Of a DNA stretch of 64,000 nucleotides, positions 46,489 through 58,400 are shown piece by piece. The notes under the pieces are model-generated. The model saw only the letters and a list, made by a program, of their open reading frames with translations. It did no database searches and was not told where the DNA came from. This DNA is from Nematostella vectensis (taxonomy: Eukaryota; Cnidaria; Anthozoa; Actiniaria; Edwardsiidae). The DNA lies in the NCBI RefSeq assembly GCF_932526225.1, contig NC_064045.1, positions 5,717,498 through 5,781,497 on the forward strand. The letters run 5' to 3'. Both the position numbers and the translations under genes were made by a program. Positions within the stretch are counted from its first letter, which is position 1. Every line of letters begins with the position of its first letter.

Positions 46489-47639
46489 TTAAAGGGTTAC
46501 AGTTTTAGGAGGTAGCTGCATCATAAAAGGGTCTAGGGACAAAATGGTTTAAGTGATATTTTGACCATTTCCTCAATACAAAATCCAAAAACTTGGCAAT
46601 GAAACACATGGATTATGTGAGTGCAGCGCTTTTTATAAATACAGTAGGTGTCTTAGGCTTGAGTGAAACAGCTAGTTCTCCCTTGTAGAGTTTTTTTTGT
46701 GAGAGTTGGCAAAATCTAAAAGTTAATGAAATCAAAGGAAACAGCAGATAGTAATTTGAATTATACCGTAGCTGAAAGTATTCTTATTATAAATACTTAA
46801 GCCCTGTTTAAACAGTGCAAACATTGTAAGCAACAACAGCCAGCAGTTCTGACTCAGCAAACCTGGTACTGTTTGTATTATGTTGGGAAGTTTTGCAAAG
46901 TATAGTTTGCTAACATTTTCTTTTTTGGGGTCAGTCATGCAAACCCAAAATACAAACAAACAAAATAAAAGAATTTCAAAAATTTTCCAAAATATAAAAA
47001 TAATAGTTATTATAATAATAAAAATGATGATGATGATGTTGATGAAGATGATTATAGTAATAATAAAATAGATAGGATGGTTGTAAAAGTAACCTTTTAC
47101 ATTATGCTCTTACTCGACCCCGGTAAGCTTTTCTGTCTCAACCAGCATAAATTTAGCACTGTATAACAGTCCAAAATTACCTAGGGTAGGTGACTCGGCT
47201 TACTGTAGTAAAGATTTATGTAAATATAGTGCCAGAGAGGAGTAAGGTAATCTTTTGGAAGTCAATAAATCGTAATACTTTTACAAAACAACATCTTACT
47301 TATTTTAATAGCTGTGGGGGAGGGGGGACTTTAGCCCTCATATATGAGACTTTTCCATACATTCTTTGTAATTTAGCCTCCCTTTATCATGATACCTTTG
47401 TAAATTTTAAGCCTCCTTCACCAAATATACTGTTCTACCAATATTCTTCATAATTTGGAATTTTTTAGGGTCAGATTTGATTTTTTTCTTAACTGTATGC
47501 CAGTGTGAAGTTCTCAATAGTATCCCCCTCACCCATAAGAGACCACAGAAGTTGTACTCAAAATATGCATTTGTTGTTGAATTTTTGGCGAAGTCCTCCT
47601 TCACTGTGAACAAACAGATGTTATTCTTGGCTTCAAGGA

Positions 47640-47885
47640 CAACCTTGCTTAAAAGTATCCTGTTTAAGACAGAGAGGCCTGAAATGTATACCCTGTTAAG
47701 GACAGAGAGGCCTGGGATGTATACCCTGTTCAGGACAGAGACCTGAAATGTATACCCTGTTTAGGACAGAGATACCTGAAATGTATACCCTGTTTAAGAC
47801 AGAGATGCCTGAAATGTATACCCTGTTTAGACAGAGAGGCCTGAAATGTATACCCTGTTTAGGACAGAGATGCCTGAAATGTACA
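47640..47885. repeat. 33-bp minisatellite
   Basis: Seven copies of CTGTTTAGGACAGAGATGCC plus TGAAATGTATACC, with small indels. Confidence 0.9.
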
Positions 47886-47923
47886 GACGTCAACAAAATT
47901 TACAAGCTGAAGTGAAATTGCTA

Positions 47924-48002
47924 GTCTGCTTTGCAGCCATCCGCGTTTGTCAGTCGTGAAAGCGCTCCAATCCCCCCAAACATGGATGGCTGCAAAGGAG
48001 AC
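47924..48002. mobile_element. 79-bp TA-flanked MITE
   Basis: GTCTGCTTTGCAGCCATCC and GGATGGCTGCAAAGGAGAC are inverted and each is bordered by TA (47922-47923, 48003-48004), as expected for a mariner-like MITE. Confidence 0.7.
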
Positions 48003-48290
48003 TATGAAATTGCAGTAAGAGTTAGTTTAAAAAAAGTTTTACCACTTAAGGAAGTTTCCCTATAATAACGATCAAAGCTTTTAATTTTATATTATAGCTG
48101 TCAGTACACTTTAAGGACATCCCAATCAGACATTTTCTATTTTCTAGTTAAGGGTACTATACTGGATGTCACAGAAACATCTTATAAAACCACATGCACC
48201 TATAACTGTATCTATATTCCAAAGCATTAAATTGACAACACAGTCTACTTTTTACGTCCGACCAAGGAAAGTCACTCCTTCTTTAGACTA

Positions 48291-48926
48291 CTACTGGATA
48301 AAGTGATGGACATCTTCTAGAGCGTTAGCTTTGTGATCTGCAGGATTGGCTCTGGCCTCATAATTACAAACCGTGACCTCATGCCTATGTGCTTCGCTAA
48401 ACTCTCCCTTCAGACCTATATAATAGATCTTGGTTGTCTCTGCACCGAAATTCTTGGGGAAATACAACGACAAATGATTGACACTAGAAAATCTAGCAAT
48501 TTTAGTGGCATACTCTAGAGAACCATTCCTATCCTCATGTAGCTCAAAGCTCTGCTCTGCTTCGCTTCCAGCATCGTCAAATGTCATTGCTGGGCGGTTT
48601 TTGAAAAGTTTAACTTCTGAAGGATGTTCCCCGCCTTCTCCACCAATAACAATCAAAGCCTTTAGTTTAACAGATCCAGTGAAAGGAATGTTGAAAAGCA
48701 ATTCCTCGTCCACATCGCTTTCAACAAACTTTGTCGTGTCGAGTCTTTCGTCCCACGATTTGAAGACATCCTTGCCACTCCCTTCCTCGGCTTCGTTTAA
48801 GCATTGAAGCCTGAAAAGGTCTATCTTTTGGTAAAGGCTGAACTGGTTTCCTCGCTCGTTTGGGTCCTCGTGTTGGCAAGAATGACCGTGATTGTGGGAA
48901 TGACCATGGCCACCACAACCCGCCAT
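48291..48926 (-). CDS. PITHD1: PITH domain-containing protein 1, intronless
   Basis: 211 aa in a single open exon starting at ATG 48926 (MAGCGGHGHSH). The upstream in-frame codons begin with TTG and are not used. The His-rich N-terminus, FRLQCLNE, KFVESDVDEELLFNIPFTG, KLKALIV, HPSEVKLFKNRP, MTFDD, LEYATKIARFSSV, HLSLYFPKNFG and YIGLKGE are the conserved core of the PITH (thioredoxin-interacting beta-sandwich) family. The C-terminus EVTVCNYEARANPADHK also matches. Length equals the usual animal protein. PITH domains bind the proteasome in the TXNL1 relative; PITHD1 itself is a poorly understood cytoplasmic protein. It is head-to-head with the PALB2-like gene. Confidence 0.95.
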   Translation of the reverse strand: MAGCGGHGHSHNHGHSCQHEDPNERGNQFSLYQKIDLFRLQCLNEAEEGSGKDVFKSWDERLDTTKFVESDVDEELLFNIPFTGSVKLKALIVIGGEGGEHPSEVKLFKNRPAMTFDDAGSEAEQSFELHEDRNGSLEYATKIARFSSVNHLSLYFPKNFGAETTKIYYIGLKGEFSEAHRHEVTVCNYEARANPADHKANALEDVHHFIQ

Positions 48927-49404
48927 CTTGGAAAAAGGAGGTTCTAGCAATCTTGAAATCTGTTAGGGAGGGGAGGGGCCTAAAGCAAGATAAATTCTCT
49001 GTAATAAAATAAAAAAGACCGTAATTGAGCCATTTATATTTAGTTTTAAAACAATAGAAGCGATAATATCATCTGATTTATTTCCATTTTTTCACATGAA
49101 CTATTTATAACATTTAAGTCGCTTATAAAATTTAATGACCTCTTCACCCCTCCCTAGATGTGTAAACTTTTCAGATCCGGGATATTGTGGTACCAGCTCG
49201 CGCGAAATTTGAGGCGCTCATAAATCAGAGTTTACTCTTGTTCGTGGACTCATTATTGTGGGTAAATTTGTGCGTCCTACGCAAGGTTTATCTTTGTGAT
49301 GAAAGCTTTGCTTCTGGGGTAAAAGCTGACCAGCGATAGTAACTGTTTTCGTAATGTAGAACGAGTGATTCTGCCGTGCTGTTGGGACGGCAGTAAGTTT
49401 AAGT
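48927..49404. promoter_or_regulatory. Putative bidirectional promoter, PITHD1 / PALB2-like
   Basis: 478 bp separate the two divergent ATG codons. The right half is more GC- and CpG-containing (TCGCGCGAAATTTGAGGCGC at about 49,198). No TATA box is obvious. Confidence 0.5.
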
Positions 49405-52400
49405 ATGGCGGATCAAAAACTGGAGAAACTCGATGAGATCGAAAAGGTAAAAGCCATGAAAAAGTAAACTTGCAGTTAGTGACTTAACTTACTATAAATA
49501 TTTTTGTGTGTATTTTTGTGTTTTTGTGATGTTTTGTTCTAAACTGAGTTATACACAGTACCACAACAAACAACAGCGCTCTTTTTTATAATGCCTTGCA
49601 CACTAGCAACATAACATACTGTAACGAAAAAGGACTCTGTAAATAAGTTTATAAATCAGCAAAGGATTGTTATTGTAAATAGTTTCGTCAAAGATTTTGC
49701 TGTAAACAGATTTGTAAATAGCTTTTATTAATTTTGTTTCTGTTAAAGGCCATGCGTACATTATCATTGTGATATTAAGTGAATCCCTCATTAAAAAAGG
49801 CATCTCTCTCTAACGACATGGGCGCGCGCACTATGTTTTGCCCGACATAAGGACATGGACATAATGACATAAAAGAAAAAAACATGTTTTTTCTCTTATG
49901 TCGTTATGTCGAAGATAAGAGTGCGCGCGACCATGTCGTTATGTCGATATGTTGCTAGTGTGCACTAGGCATGAATATCCTTTTTTTTTATATAAGAACC
50001 TTTTTTATAAGAGTGTCCAGCCTGAGATTTCAACAAATTTTAAGAACATACTAAGAACATGCCGAGGCTCAGATAGCAGAAAAAACATTTTCTGTTTTAG
50101 TCCTTATGCGTTCTCAAATGCAGAATCAAATTTGTGCTCATAGTAACAACCTTATAATTATGTAATTCTCTCCCTAACAATTCATTGGGTATTATATTCT
50201 TATACACACTCAAATTTAAGAACATGGTTAAGAACATATTCAGCCTTTAAATGTCGCAAAAAGAGTGTATATCATAAATTCAAATATTGTACCAAGACCA
50301 ACATATTTTAAAGCGTCTGAAATTCTTCAGACGCATGTACCAGGCTTTGCTGAGGGGGGTGCACAGGGGGGCGCACAGTCATAGGTTTCATATGGAAAAG
50401 GGTAGTATTTGCTGCTGCTGTTGTCTAGATGGAAAAGTGCTGGCTATTTAGTGGTTGTTCATTGGATTGTAATTTAGCCATATGTAGTTGTTCATCTTGG
50501 GACTGCTACTATTTGTGGTCAAGGGCGGATATGCGTTCCCTCTACACACCCAATGTATGCGCACCTGTTTTGGGATGATGTTGATTCTATGATGCACTCA
50601 AGAAAACAATTATGTTGAAACAGGCATTTGGCCTAAATTTGGCGGGTCCTGACACCAAGGTGACACAGTGTATGTTTGTTCATTAGAGATGAGTTCATTG
50701 TCTTTCTAAATCCAAAACAATACTACTCTATAGAAATCAATCCCGAGTGTTTGGTAATCAAACTTCAATCACTTGCATGACTGGTTTGGTAATTGAACAA
50801 AAAACAAACTCATAAAGAGTTTTTTTTTCTATCGACCTCAAAGTAATGTCCTCAAACTTGTTTTATCTAACAAAATAGAACTTTATATCAATCAGAATTT
50901 CTGATGCATGTATTTATCCCATATTTGTTAAAGTTATGAACTGAAAAGTTGACTTTACTGTATTTGTGTTTTTCCACTTGTTAAAAGTGTTTTTTTTTGT
51001 TATTTTTGCCATATAGATACACTTGCCGACTTCTGAAAAGGAGAATTGGCTATTGTAATTCAAAAGGCAATTTGCACTAAGAAGTCACGTGCCTTTTCAA
51101 GTGTCAAATTCAAGCCAAAATAATTACAGAAATGGCTTCACCCCTTAGAAGTGTCAGGGTCATTCCACAGTAAACTGTATGTTGTGGAGTCTACATTTGG
51201 AGAGATTTGAGACATTATAACTTCTAATTAAGAGTGTTTATCTTTATAAAAGTATACCTCTAGGGGAAAGGGGTATAAGTACTACAAACAGTAAGGAAGG
51301 AGATATTGCAAAGTTTAAATGCTTCTGAGATATTTGATAATATACAGCCGTTGCGGAGTCTACGCAGAAAAATCCAATTTTTTTAGAAATGAACTTTACC
51401 TTAAAAACTCTGTGAACTTTCTGAATATTTTTAAATGGGGCTTAAATAATAAGGAACAACATTCTTCTGGGTTGATTTAAGCAATAAGAATATTTTGCTT
51501 TTGTTTTATCTTCTTGGTGAAATTGCTAGTTTTAGATGGACTGGTGCTGTTGCGGAGTCTACGTTGCGGAGTCTACACAAGGGCACTAAACTACAAATAA
51601 GAGAAGAACCACAAAAAATGCTGCTTACTGCACTCAAAAACATAGCATATAGTATAGTTTTATCTCAGCATGTTAGATAGTCATATCCCAGCACAATTAG
51701 AAAATTGTTATGGAATCTACTTTTTAGCATCTACAAAAATTATTATAACAGTAAAGTTTTCTGTAGCAGACACTTTTAATCTTAAATCCAGTTCAACACC
51801 AACTCTCTTACAAATGTGGCAACACATTAACAGCTAGTTAAGTTGTCTGACCCTTGCTTTGAGAGACCCGGTCTCTTACCTCATCTAAGTGGGCTCTCGA
51901 AGGGCTCATTGCCCTGCAATGCCAGTGGGCAATGTTTCTCATAGTTCAGAACTAAACAGTACTTGGTACTAAATAAGAAACACAAGTACATGTAATAACA
52001 TGGGTGCTATGATATTATCATTATCTGTAATGATCAGTCAGGCCATTTTATTTTTTTAGCAACTTGAAAACAGCCTCTACGTCATCTAAGTTAGGGACTT
52101 CAAAGGGCCCATTTCCCTGCAATGCCAGTGGGCCATGGAATACACATGAGGGGTGGACACTTTCTGCATCATCTCTGATTGGCCAGCCAAACTTCTGTGC
52201 TCCAACATAATATAGAAACTTGAATGGTATAAGGAATCCATCTCTAGATGCATCTGAGGCTCTACCTATGTAGTATTTCTTCACGTAATCCACTGCATAA
52301 TACTGATCTTTCTCAATGATGCTTGTTTGTGGGGGAAGCAAGGCTTGGCAGTGAAGCTCTAATATCATCTGCTCTCTAACTGCTGGGATGTCAGGATCTT

Positions 52401-55400
52401 TGCAGAGCATTGGGGCACCAGTGGCCAAGCACCTAGCATACATTAAAAGAAATACACCACAGTCAATTCCATTGGCTTTTTGTGGCAAATCGCCTGGTTT
52501 GTTTGATGCAAACCTCCATGTAGATATGTCCAAACTGCTGTCAGCCTTCTTGAGGACATGCCACATTTTGCACATAGCAGCTTCAGCTGTGGGCTTAATA
52601 AATGACCCTGCTAGGCTATCAAGAGCAAATATGGACTTTTCCTTGGGTATAGCTACCACCAGAAACCAGTGGTTACCTCCTGCTGGGCAGCAAGGTGCGA
52701 TGATAAGATCTTTTTCAAGGAGTTTTCCTTTAGCAGATAATCGGCGTTTGATGGTTGATGACTTCTCAAATTGTTCCCAAGGAAATACAACAATGTAGAT
52801 AAGAGTGCTTCTTTTTCCTGTTTGCAACGATGTTTTATTACATGAACGAACGGAATGATAAAGAACTACAATGAGTTCTGACCGGGCTAGTCCCAGTCCT
52901 TCCACAGGGAATCCAAACAATGCTCTATCTCCCCCCAAGTATTTAGTGTTCCTGCATGGTGGGGATGATAAATACTGATATATAACATAACAATATAACA
53001 ATGTGTCCTTTTGACTAATGTTTGTGTTCATTGTTCAAGTAGTCCTTTCTTGTTGTAGTCCTGTAGCCTCCTCAGGGCTAAGGGTATCTTCTTCTCGAGT
53101 GGGGGGTTGGATGGTGGTTTGGCTGGGCTTACTGGTTCGGATGCTTCCGCTGATCCTGGCTCAGTTTCTGGTGGTCTGGTTGGTGTATCACTGCCTGTTG
53201 TCCCAGTTCCTGGCCCAGTGTCTCTCGTGAGCGGGGGGCTAGGTCGTGTGGGTGTTTCGACGGAAATTCCAGTAGGGCTTGTTGTTGCTGTGCCTTTTGG
53301 GAGTTTGGTTAGGCTTTCTTTCGGTCTTGCTTGGGTTGCTCGGCTGATGAATTTGAGGTCATCGTTGAGTATCCGTGGTGGCTGTGGTGCTTGGACAGGG
53401 ATGTATTTCCGTAGGAATTTCCGGTTACGGAGAGTTATCCTTCCGGAGCCGTCGACACGCACAACGTATTGGTCAAATTGCCGTACCTCAATGACAATGC
53501 CTGTCTTGTCCCATCGTGTTGGATTGGGGCCTGTCTGGTTCTGGATCCTCACGTGGTGTCCTATGGCAAGAGGGGGAAGTCTCTTTGTATGTTGTGACCA
53601 TCTCTCTGCTGCCCTCATGTGCCTTTTCCTTAAAGCTTCTTCTCTGAGGGCAAGGGTGTCCCGCCAAGTGGGGTGTGGGATATAGTGCCCTGGGAGGATC
53701 GGGATTGAATCCTTGATTGGTCTGCCGAATATGCATTGTGCTGGTGACAGCTTGGTGCTTGGGTCTGGGGTGTTGCGGTATTGAAGTATCGCTTGTTGGA
53801 AGGCATTGGTGTTGAGTTCACCATGTGGGCCGGTGTTGTTGGTGATGAGCCGCTTGACGGTTTTCACTCCTATTTCAGCTCTACTGTTGGAGTGGGGAAA
53901 CGCTACTGAGGATAGGCGGTGGTGGACTCCCCACTCCTTGAGGAACTGCTGTGTGGGATTGGCGACAAATTCTGGTCCACCGTCACTTGCGCACTCATCA
54001 GGGATGCCAAAGGTGCAGAAGGTGCGCCTCAGACATTCTACTAGGCCGGCGGAGCCATCACGAGCCTTTTCGACGATTGGCCAGTTAGAGTATCTGTCCA
54101 CTGCTACCAGGTAAGTGCTGCCTTTGTAGTGGAAGAAGTCAGCACAGATGCATTGGAATGGGTAGGCTGGCAGTATTGGTGGGTAGGGTGGGGCTCTTGG
54201 CTGTGAAGGTGTTATGCGGTTACAGTAGGAGCATCGTTCCCGTAAGGCGACAATGGCAGGTGTGATTCCTGGCCAAAAGACTGATGACTCGGCGCGGGCA
54301 GTCTTGGATGTCACGCCTTGGTGTGCAGAGTGGAGTGCTTTAAGTATCACCTCTCGTAGGGTTGGGGGAATGACGATGCGATCCTTGTAAAGGATGACTC
54401 CATCAATGGTGTGGAGATCGTGCCGGAATCTGTGGTATTCTTGGAGTGCTGGGGCGAGGTCGTGCTGCGCTTCTGGGAAGCCGGACTCAATGATGGCGGT
54501 CAGGGAGTGGAGATTTGGGTCGCTGGTGGTTTCTAGTTTCACCGTCTCCCAGGTAATGGCCATGGTGTTGAGGGTGGATGTGGCTAAGGATACCAGCTCT
54601 TTGTCGATCCCGTAGGAGCAGGATTCTTCTGGTGGCTCCCTAGTGCGAAGGCTTGCGAGGGCAGCGTTGGCTGGGTGAGGGCTGTTGGAGGCATCGATGG
54701 TAGCTATGTCGTCAGGCAGCGTCATCATTTCGGGGGTTGTTGAGCCCGTTGGGTGGCGTGAGATGGCATCCGCAGCTTTGTGTCTTGCTCCAGGGATGTG
54801 GACCATGCGGAACTTGTAACGGAGGGTCTTCTCTTTGAGGTTCCTGAGCCGGCTGTTGGGAATTTCATCAAGGGACCGATCACCAAATACCTTCAATAGG
54901 GGTTTGTGATCAACGGCGACAATTAGGTTGCTACAGCCTAGGACAAAGAAGCGAGCCTTGTCCAGAGCATCGGCCACAGCCAAAGCCTCACCTTCGATTG
55001 GGGCGTAGCGTGATTCTGCTGCGTGAGTGAAGCGACTGCCTACTAATGTCACTTTCCATCCACTGCGACAACAGAATGGGGCCGTGGAGGGGCATTTGCA
55101 GTGTTTTTGAAGTAGCCAAAAGCCGATGCCAGTTTTGGACCAGTCAGTTGCTAGACATGTAGGCTTTGATTTGTCAAAGATGCGGACGCCGTCCTCGATT
55201 TCTCTGATGATTATAGACTTGGATTCTTCGAATAGCTGGTCAAGCTCTTTGGTCCAGGTGAACTGGGTGCCAGGCTTGAGTGATGCTCGGAATGGCAGCA
55301 TGCGTTCGGTTGCAGCAAAGGCATATGATACCTGATTGATCAGTCCGAACCACGACCGCATGTCGGTGACGTTAACTGGTGTGGGGAATTTTCGGATAGC

Positions 55401-58400
55401 ATCCAGGTACTTCTGGCAAGGGCGTACGCTGTTACGTGTAATTTCAAACCCGGCAAACTCGACAGTGTCAGCTGCGAAGACAAACTTGTCTGGATTGAGT
55501 GTGATGCCATGTCGACCACAGAGGTCAAGCCAATTGACTGCCTGGTGGAAGCTGCTGTTGATGTCGTCCGCCCATAGGAGAGTGTCGTCGATACACTTTG
55601 CCTTGTTTGGCACGTGGGAGACAATCTCATCGAACCGTCGGGAGTACCCATCACCGGAGGCGATGTATCCCTGGGGAGCTGTCTTATAGCGGTATCTTCC
55701 CCAGGGGGTTATGAATGTGGTGAGGTGGCGGTCATTCTGGTGTAGTGGCACACTGTGGTATCCATTCCAGCAGTCAAAGACTGTTTTCTTCGTGTTGTAG
55801 GGTATTGAGCGTGCCTGGTGGAATGGGCTCTGGGTGTGATGGGTCTCGCGTGTGGCATGGAGGTTGAGTGATTGGAAGTCAACGGTCCGGCGGGGCTTTC
55901 CATTTTTCTTAGCACAGACTACCATGCGGTGACACCATGTGACTGGTTCGCCGACTGGGACGGGCTCAAGAACGCCGAGTGCCACGTCTTGGTCTAGGCC
56001 GGCCTTCACCTCCTCCTGCCAGTGGAGGGGTACCGGTATGGGGGTGTGATGGGCGACGGGTTCGGCTTCGGGGTCGACCATGAGTCTCATTGGTATGCCA
56101 TCCATTAGGGGAAGTTGTTGGTGTTCGCAGGTGTTGAATGTGCTGGACTTATAATAATCGAGGAGCCATTCCTGTAGGTTTGCTCTGTTGTCTTCTGTTG
56201 CAGGGAATGGTGGCTCCGTTGGCTTAGGTGGGGGCATCTGGCGTCGTGGGCAGGTGCATGAGTTGTCGGGTGTGTCCATTGTGTTCCCCTTGTTGGACGA
56301 GATGGCGGCGCTGTCGCTGGTTGGGTGATATAGGCTTTCCCCAACCGTAGGAAAGCTCTCTGAGATAATCCCGAGGTCTTTGCATGCCTCCCGACTTAGG
56401 AACAGGCGGTCAGATTCATTGGTGACGTAGACGATCTGCCTTGTTTTGGCTTCCAATCCAGGCTGGTTATTGCCTGTCAGGCGTAGGATTACGGCTCCAA
56501 GTATAGGGATGCCAGTGCCATTGGCTGCATGCATGCGTGTAGTTACTGGTATGAGATCTGCTTCATTTAGCCCGAAGCGGCGGATGACACTCAAGCTGGC
56601 GAGGCAACTTTGGCACCCGGTGTCTGCCATGGCGGGTAGTTGGGCTGATTTTGGCTTGTTAGTCACTGGGTGAAAACCGAGGGCGGTGTAGTCGTCTGGC
56701 TGTATGGTGGCGGTAAGCGAGATGTAGGGTTGTGGCTGTGATGCACTACGAATCCAGCGATTGCTAAGGTTGTCGTAGAGGTGATGGTCCAGGGAGATGC
56801 CGTGGATGGCATGATCATCGCTGGAGCTGTTCACACTGCAGAGGGCATCGAAGACTGCGTTTTCTGTGTGTTTTCCTGCATCGGTCACGTGGTGGGGGCT
56901 TTGACCAAGTGGTTTGTCTTTGTTTTGGCACATGATTGCGACATGGTTCGCACGACCACATAACTGGCAGGTGGTTCCATATGCGGGACATTCCTGTTTC
57001 CTGATCTTGGGTGGGGCCTTGACACCGTGGCCCTGTTTGCCACAGTAATTGCAGGTTCCCGTACCATGTTGGTCTGAGGATTTACGATTTTTGTGTTCGC
57101 TTTGCTTCATGTTGCGATATTGGCTTCGAATTGCCTCGGCGCCTTGTGTTTGTAGTAGTCGCCCCGCTGACCGTTTCCCCGACTCCTTTGCCTCAATGAA
57201 TTTTAGGGCATCCTCGAGTGACATTTCTTGATCTTTTTCACCAAGGAGGTCGAGCTGGATTTCCTCATCGGCCAGACCGCGGGTGACAACGTCACGGAGT
57301 ATGTTCTCTGTGTAGTTGACCTCTGTGTTGCAGTTGGGGCAGGTGATGAGAAATTTGCAAACGCTTGCCTGGCCACGTAGTCGTGCGCAGAAACTTCGGA
57401 TGGGCTCATCTCTGTCCTGTCGCATGTTGTGAAGTTGTACTCTGGCCACCATGGCATTCTCCTCGCGCACAGCCAGTTTATTTATGGCCCCTAGGACTTC
57501 TGCTGTACTTTTGTTTGTTAGGGACCCCCCTGCGTTTCATGTGAGGTCTTTGCGAAGATGTTCATCACAGCACTCCAGAAGCTGGATAGTCCTGTCTTTT
57601 CCTGTTATCTTTGTGGCTTCGACGTAGTCTTGCCATCTAGTCATGAAATAAGACCATTCCTCACTCGTTCCGGCGCTGGAAACTGTGGGCCGTCGGACCT
57701 TCTCCACTTTTGCTGTTTGGTTGGGGGTGCTTGGGGTTTGGTTGGTTATGTGGGTTCCATTGGAATGAATTGAGATTAAAACTGCTGCTAGTTCATCTTT
57801 GACATCTTCAGTTTCATATTCACAGCCTGGGAAGGGGCATTTGAATTTTGGCATGGTTTCTTGGCTTTTAAAAGGCTTGTTTGGTTTGTAGTTGGAGCTT
57901 CAGTGAAATCCAAGATGGCGGCCGTATTTTCGTGTTGACGTTTTGCTGTCGTTGTGGGCTGTTTCTGCTTCTTTTCTGCTTGGTTATCCTGTATCTGAGT
58001 TCCTCAATGTCTTTATCATAGATAAGAGTGCTTCTTTTTCCTGTTTGCAACGATGTTTTATTACATGAACGAACGGAATGATAAAGAACTACAATGAGTT
58101 CTGACCGGGCTAGTCCCAGTCCTTCCACAGGGAATCCAAACAATGCTCTACAATGTTGGGCGAAGCAGTTTGGAGCATTTCAAGGTATGTATCAACAGCA
58201 AAGTTGGTAAGAAAGTTATCTTCTTCCTTTGCATGCCCTCCCTGGAGCGAGCTTAGATCATTTGGTGATATGACTCCTTTGCCTTTGAATTTAACTTGAC
58301 CATTTATAATCCCAGACAATAGCTGTGCCTTGTGAGGGATAGCAGTGACATGACCAGGATTTCTGAATCTAGCCTTAAGCATTGGAGGCAAGCCAAAGTC

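Larger units (their letters stand above)
46493..48290. other. Intergenic region between RDH-like and PITHD1
   Basis: AT-rich and holds a small minisatellite and a short MITE (listed separately), with no recognised exon. A run of GATGATGATG-type triplets is at about 47,025-47,050. Confidence 0.4.
52796..58150 (-). mobile_element. Ty3/Gypsy LTR retrotransposon, nested and recent
   Basis: 5,355 bp with 132-bp LTRs at both ends that are identical base for base, and CAATG target duplications at 52791-52795 and 58151-58155. It is inserted into the host transposon ORF in the same orientation. LTR ends read TAG...CTA rather than the usual TG...CA. The gene order protease-RT-RNase H-integrase identifies Ty3/Gypsy (Metaviridae). 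Zero LTR divergence implies a recent insertion or gene conversion. No convincing tRNA primer-binding site was seen after the 5' LTR. Confidence 0.93.

Noticed and set aside
53107-53685. Plus-strand frames of up to 192 codons opposite gag-pol
   Set aside because: Antisense shadows of the Gypsy ORF.
57868-58143. Minus-strand frame resembling the start of the protease-encoding ORF
   Set aside because: The shared part is just the LTR; 52048-53031 and this frame both read through identical LTR sequence.
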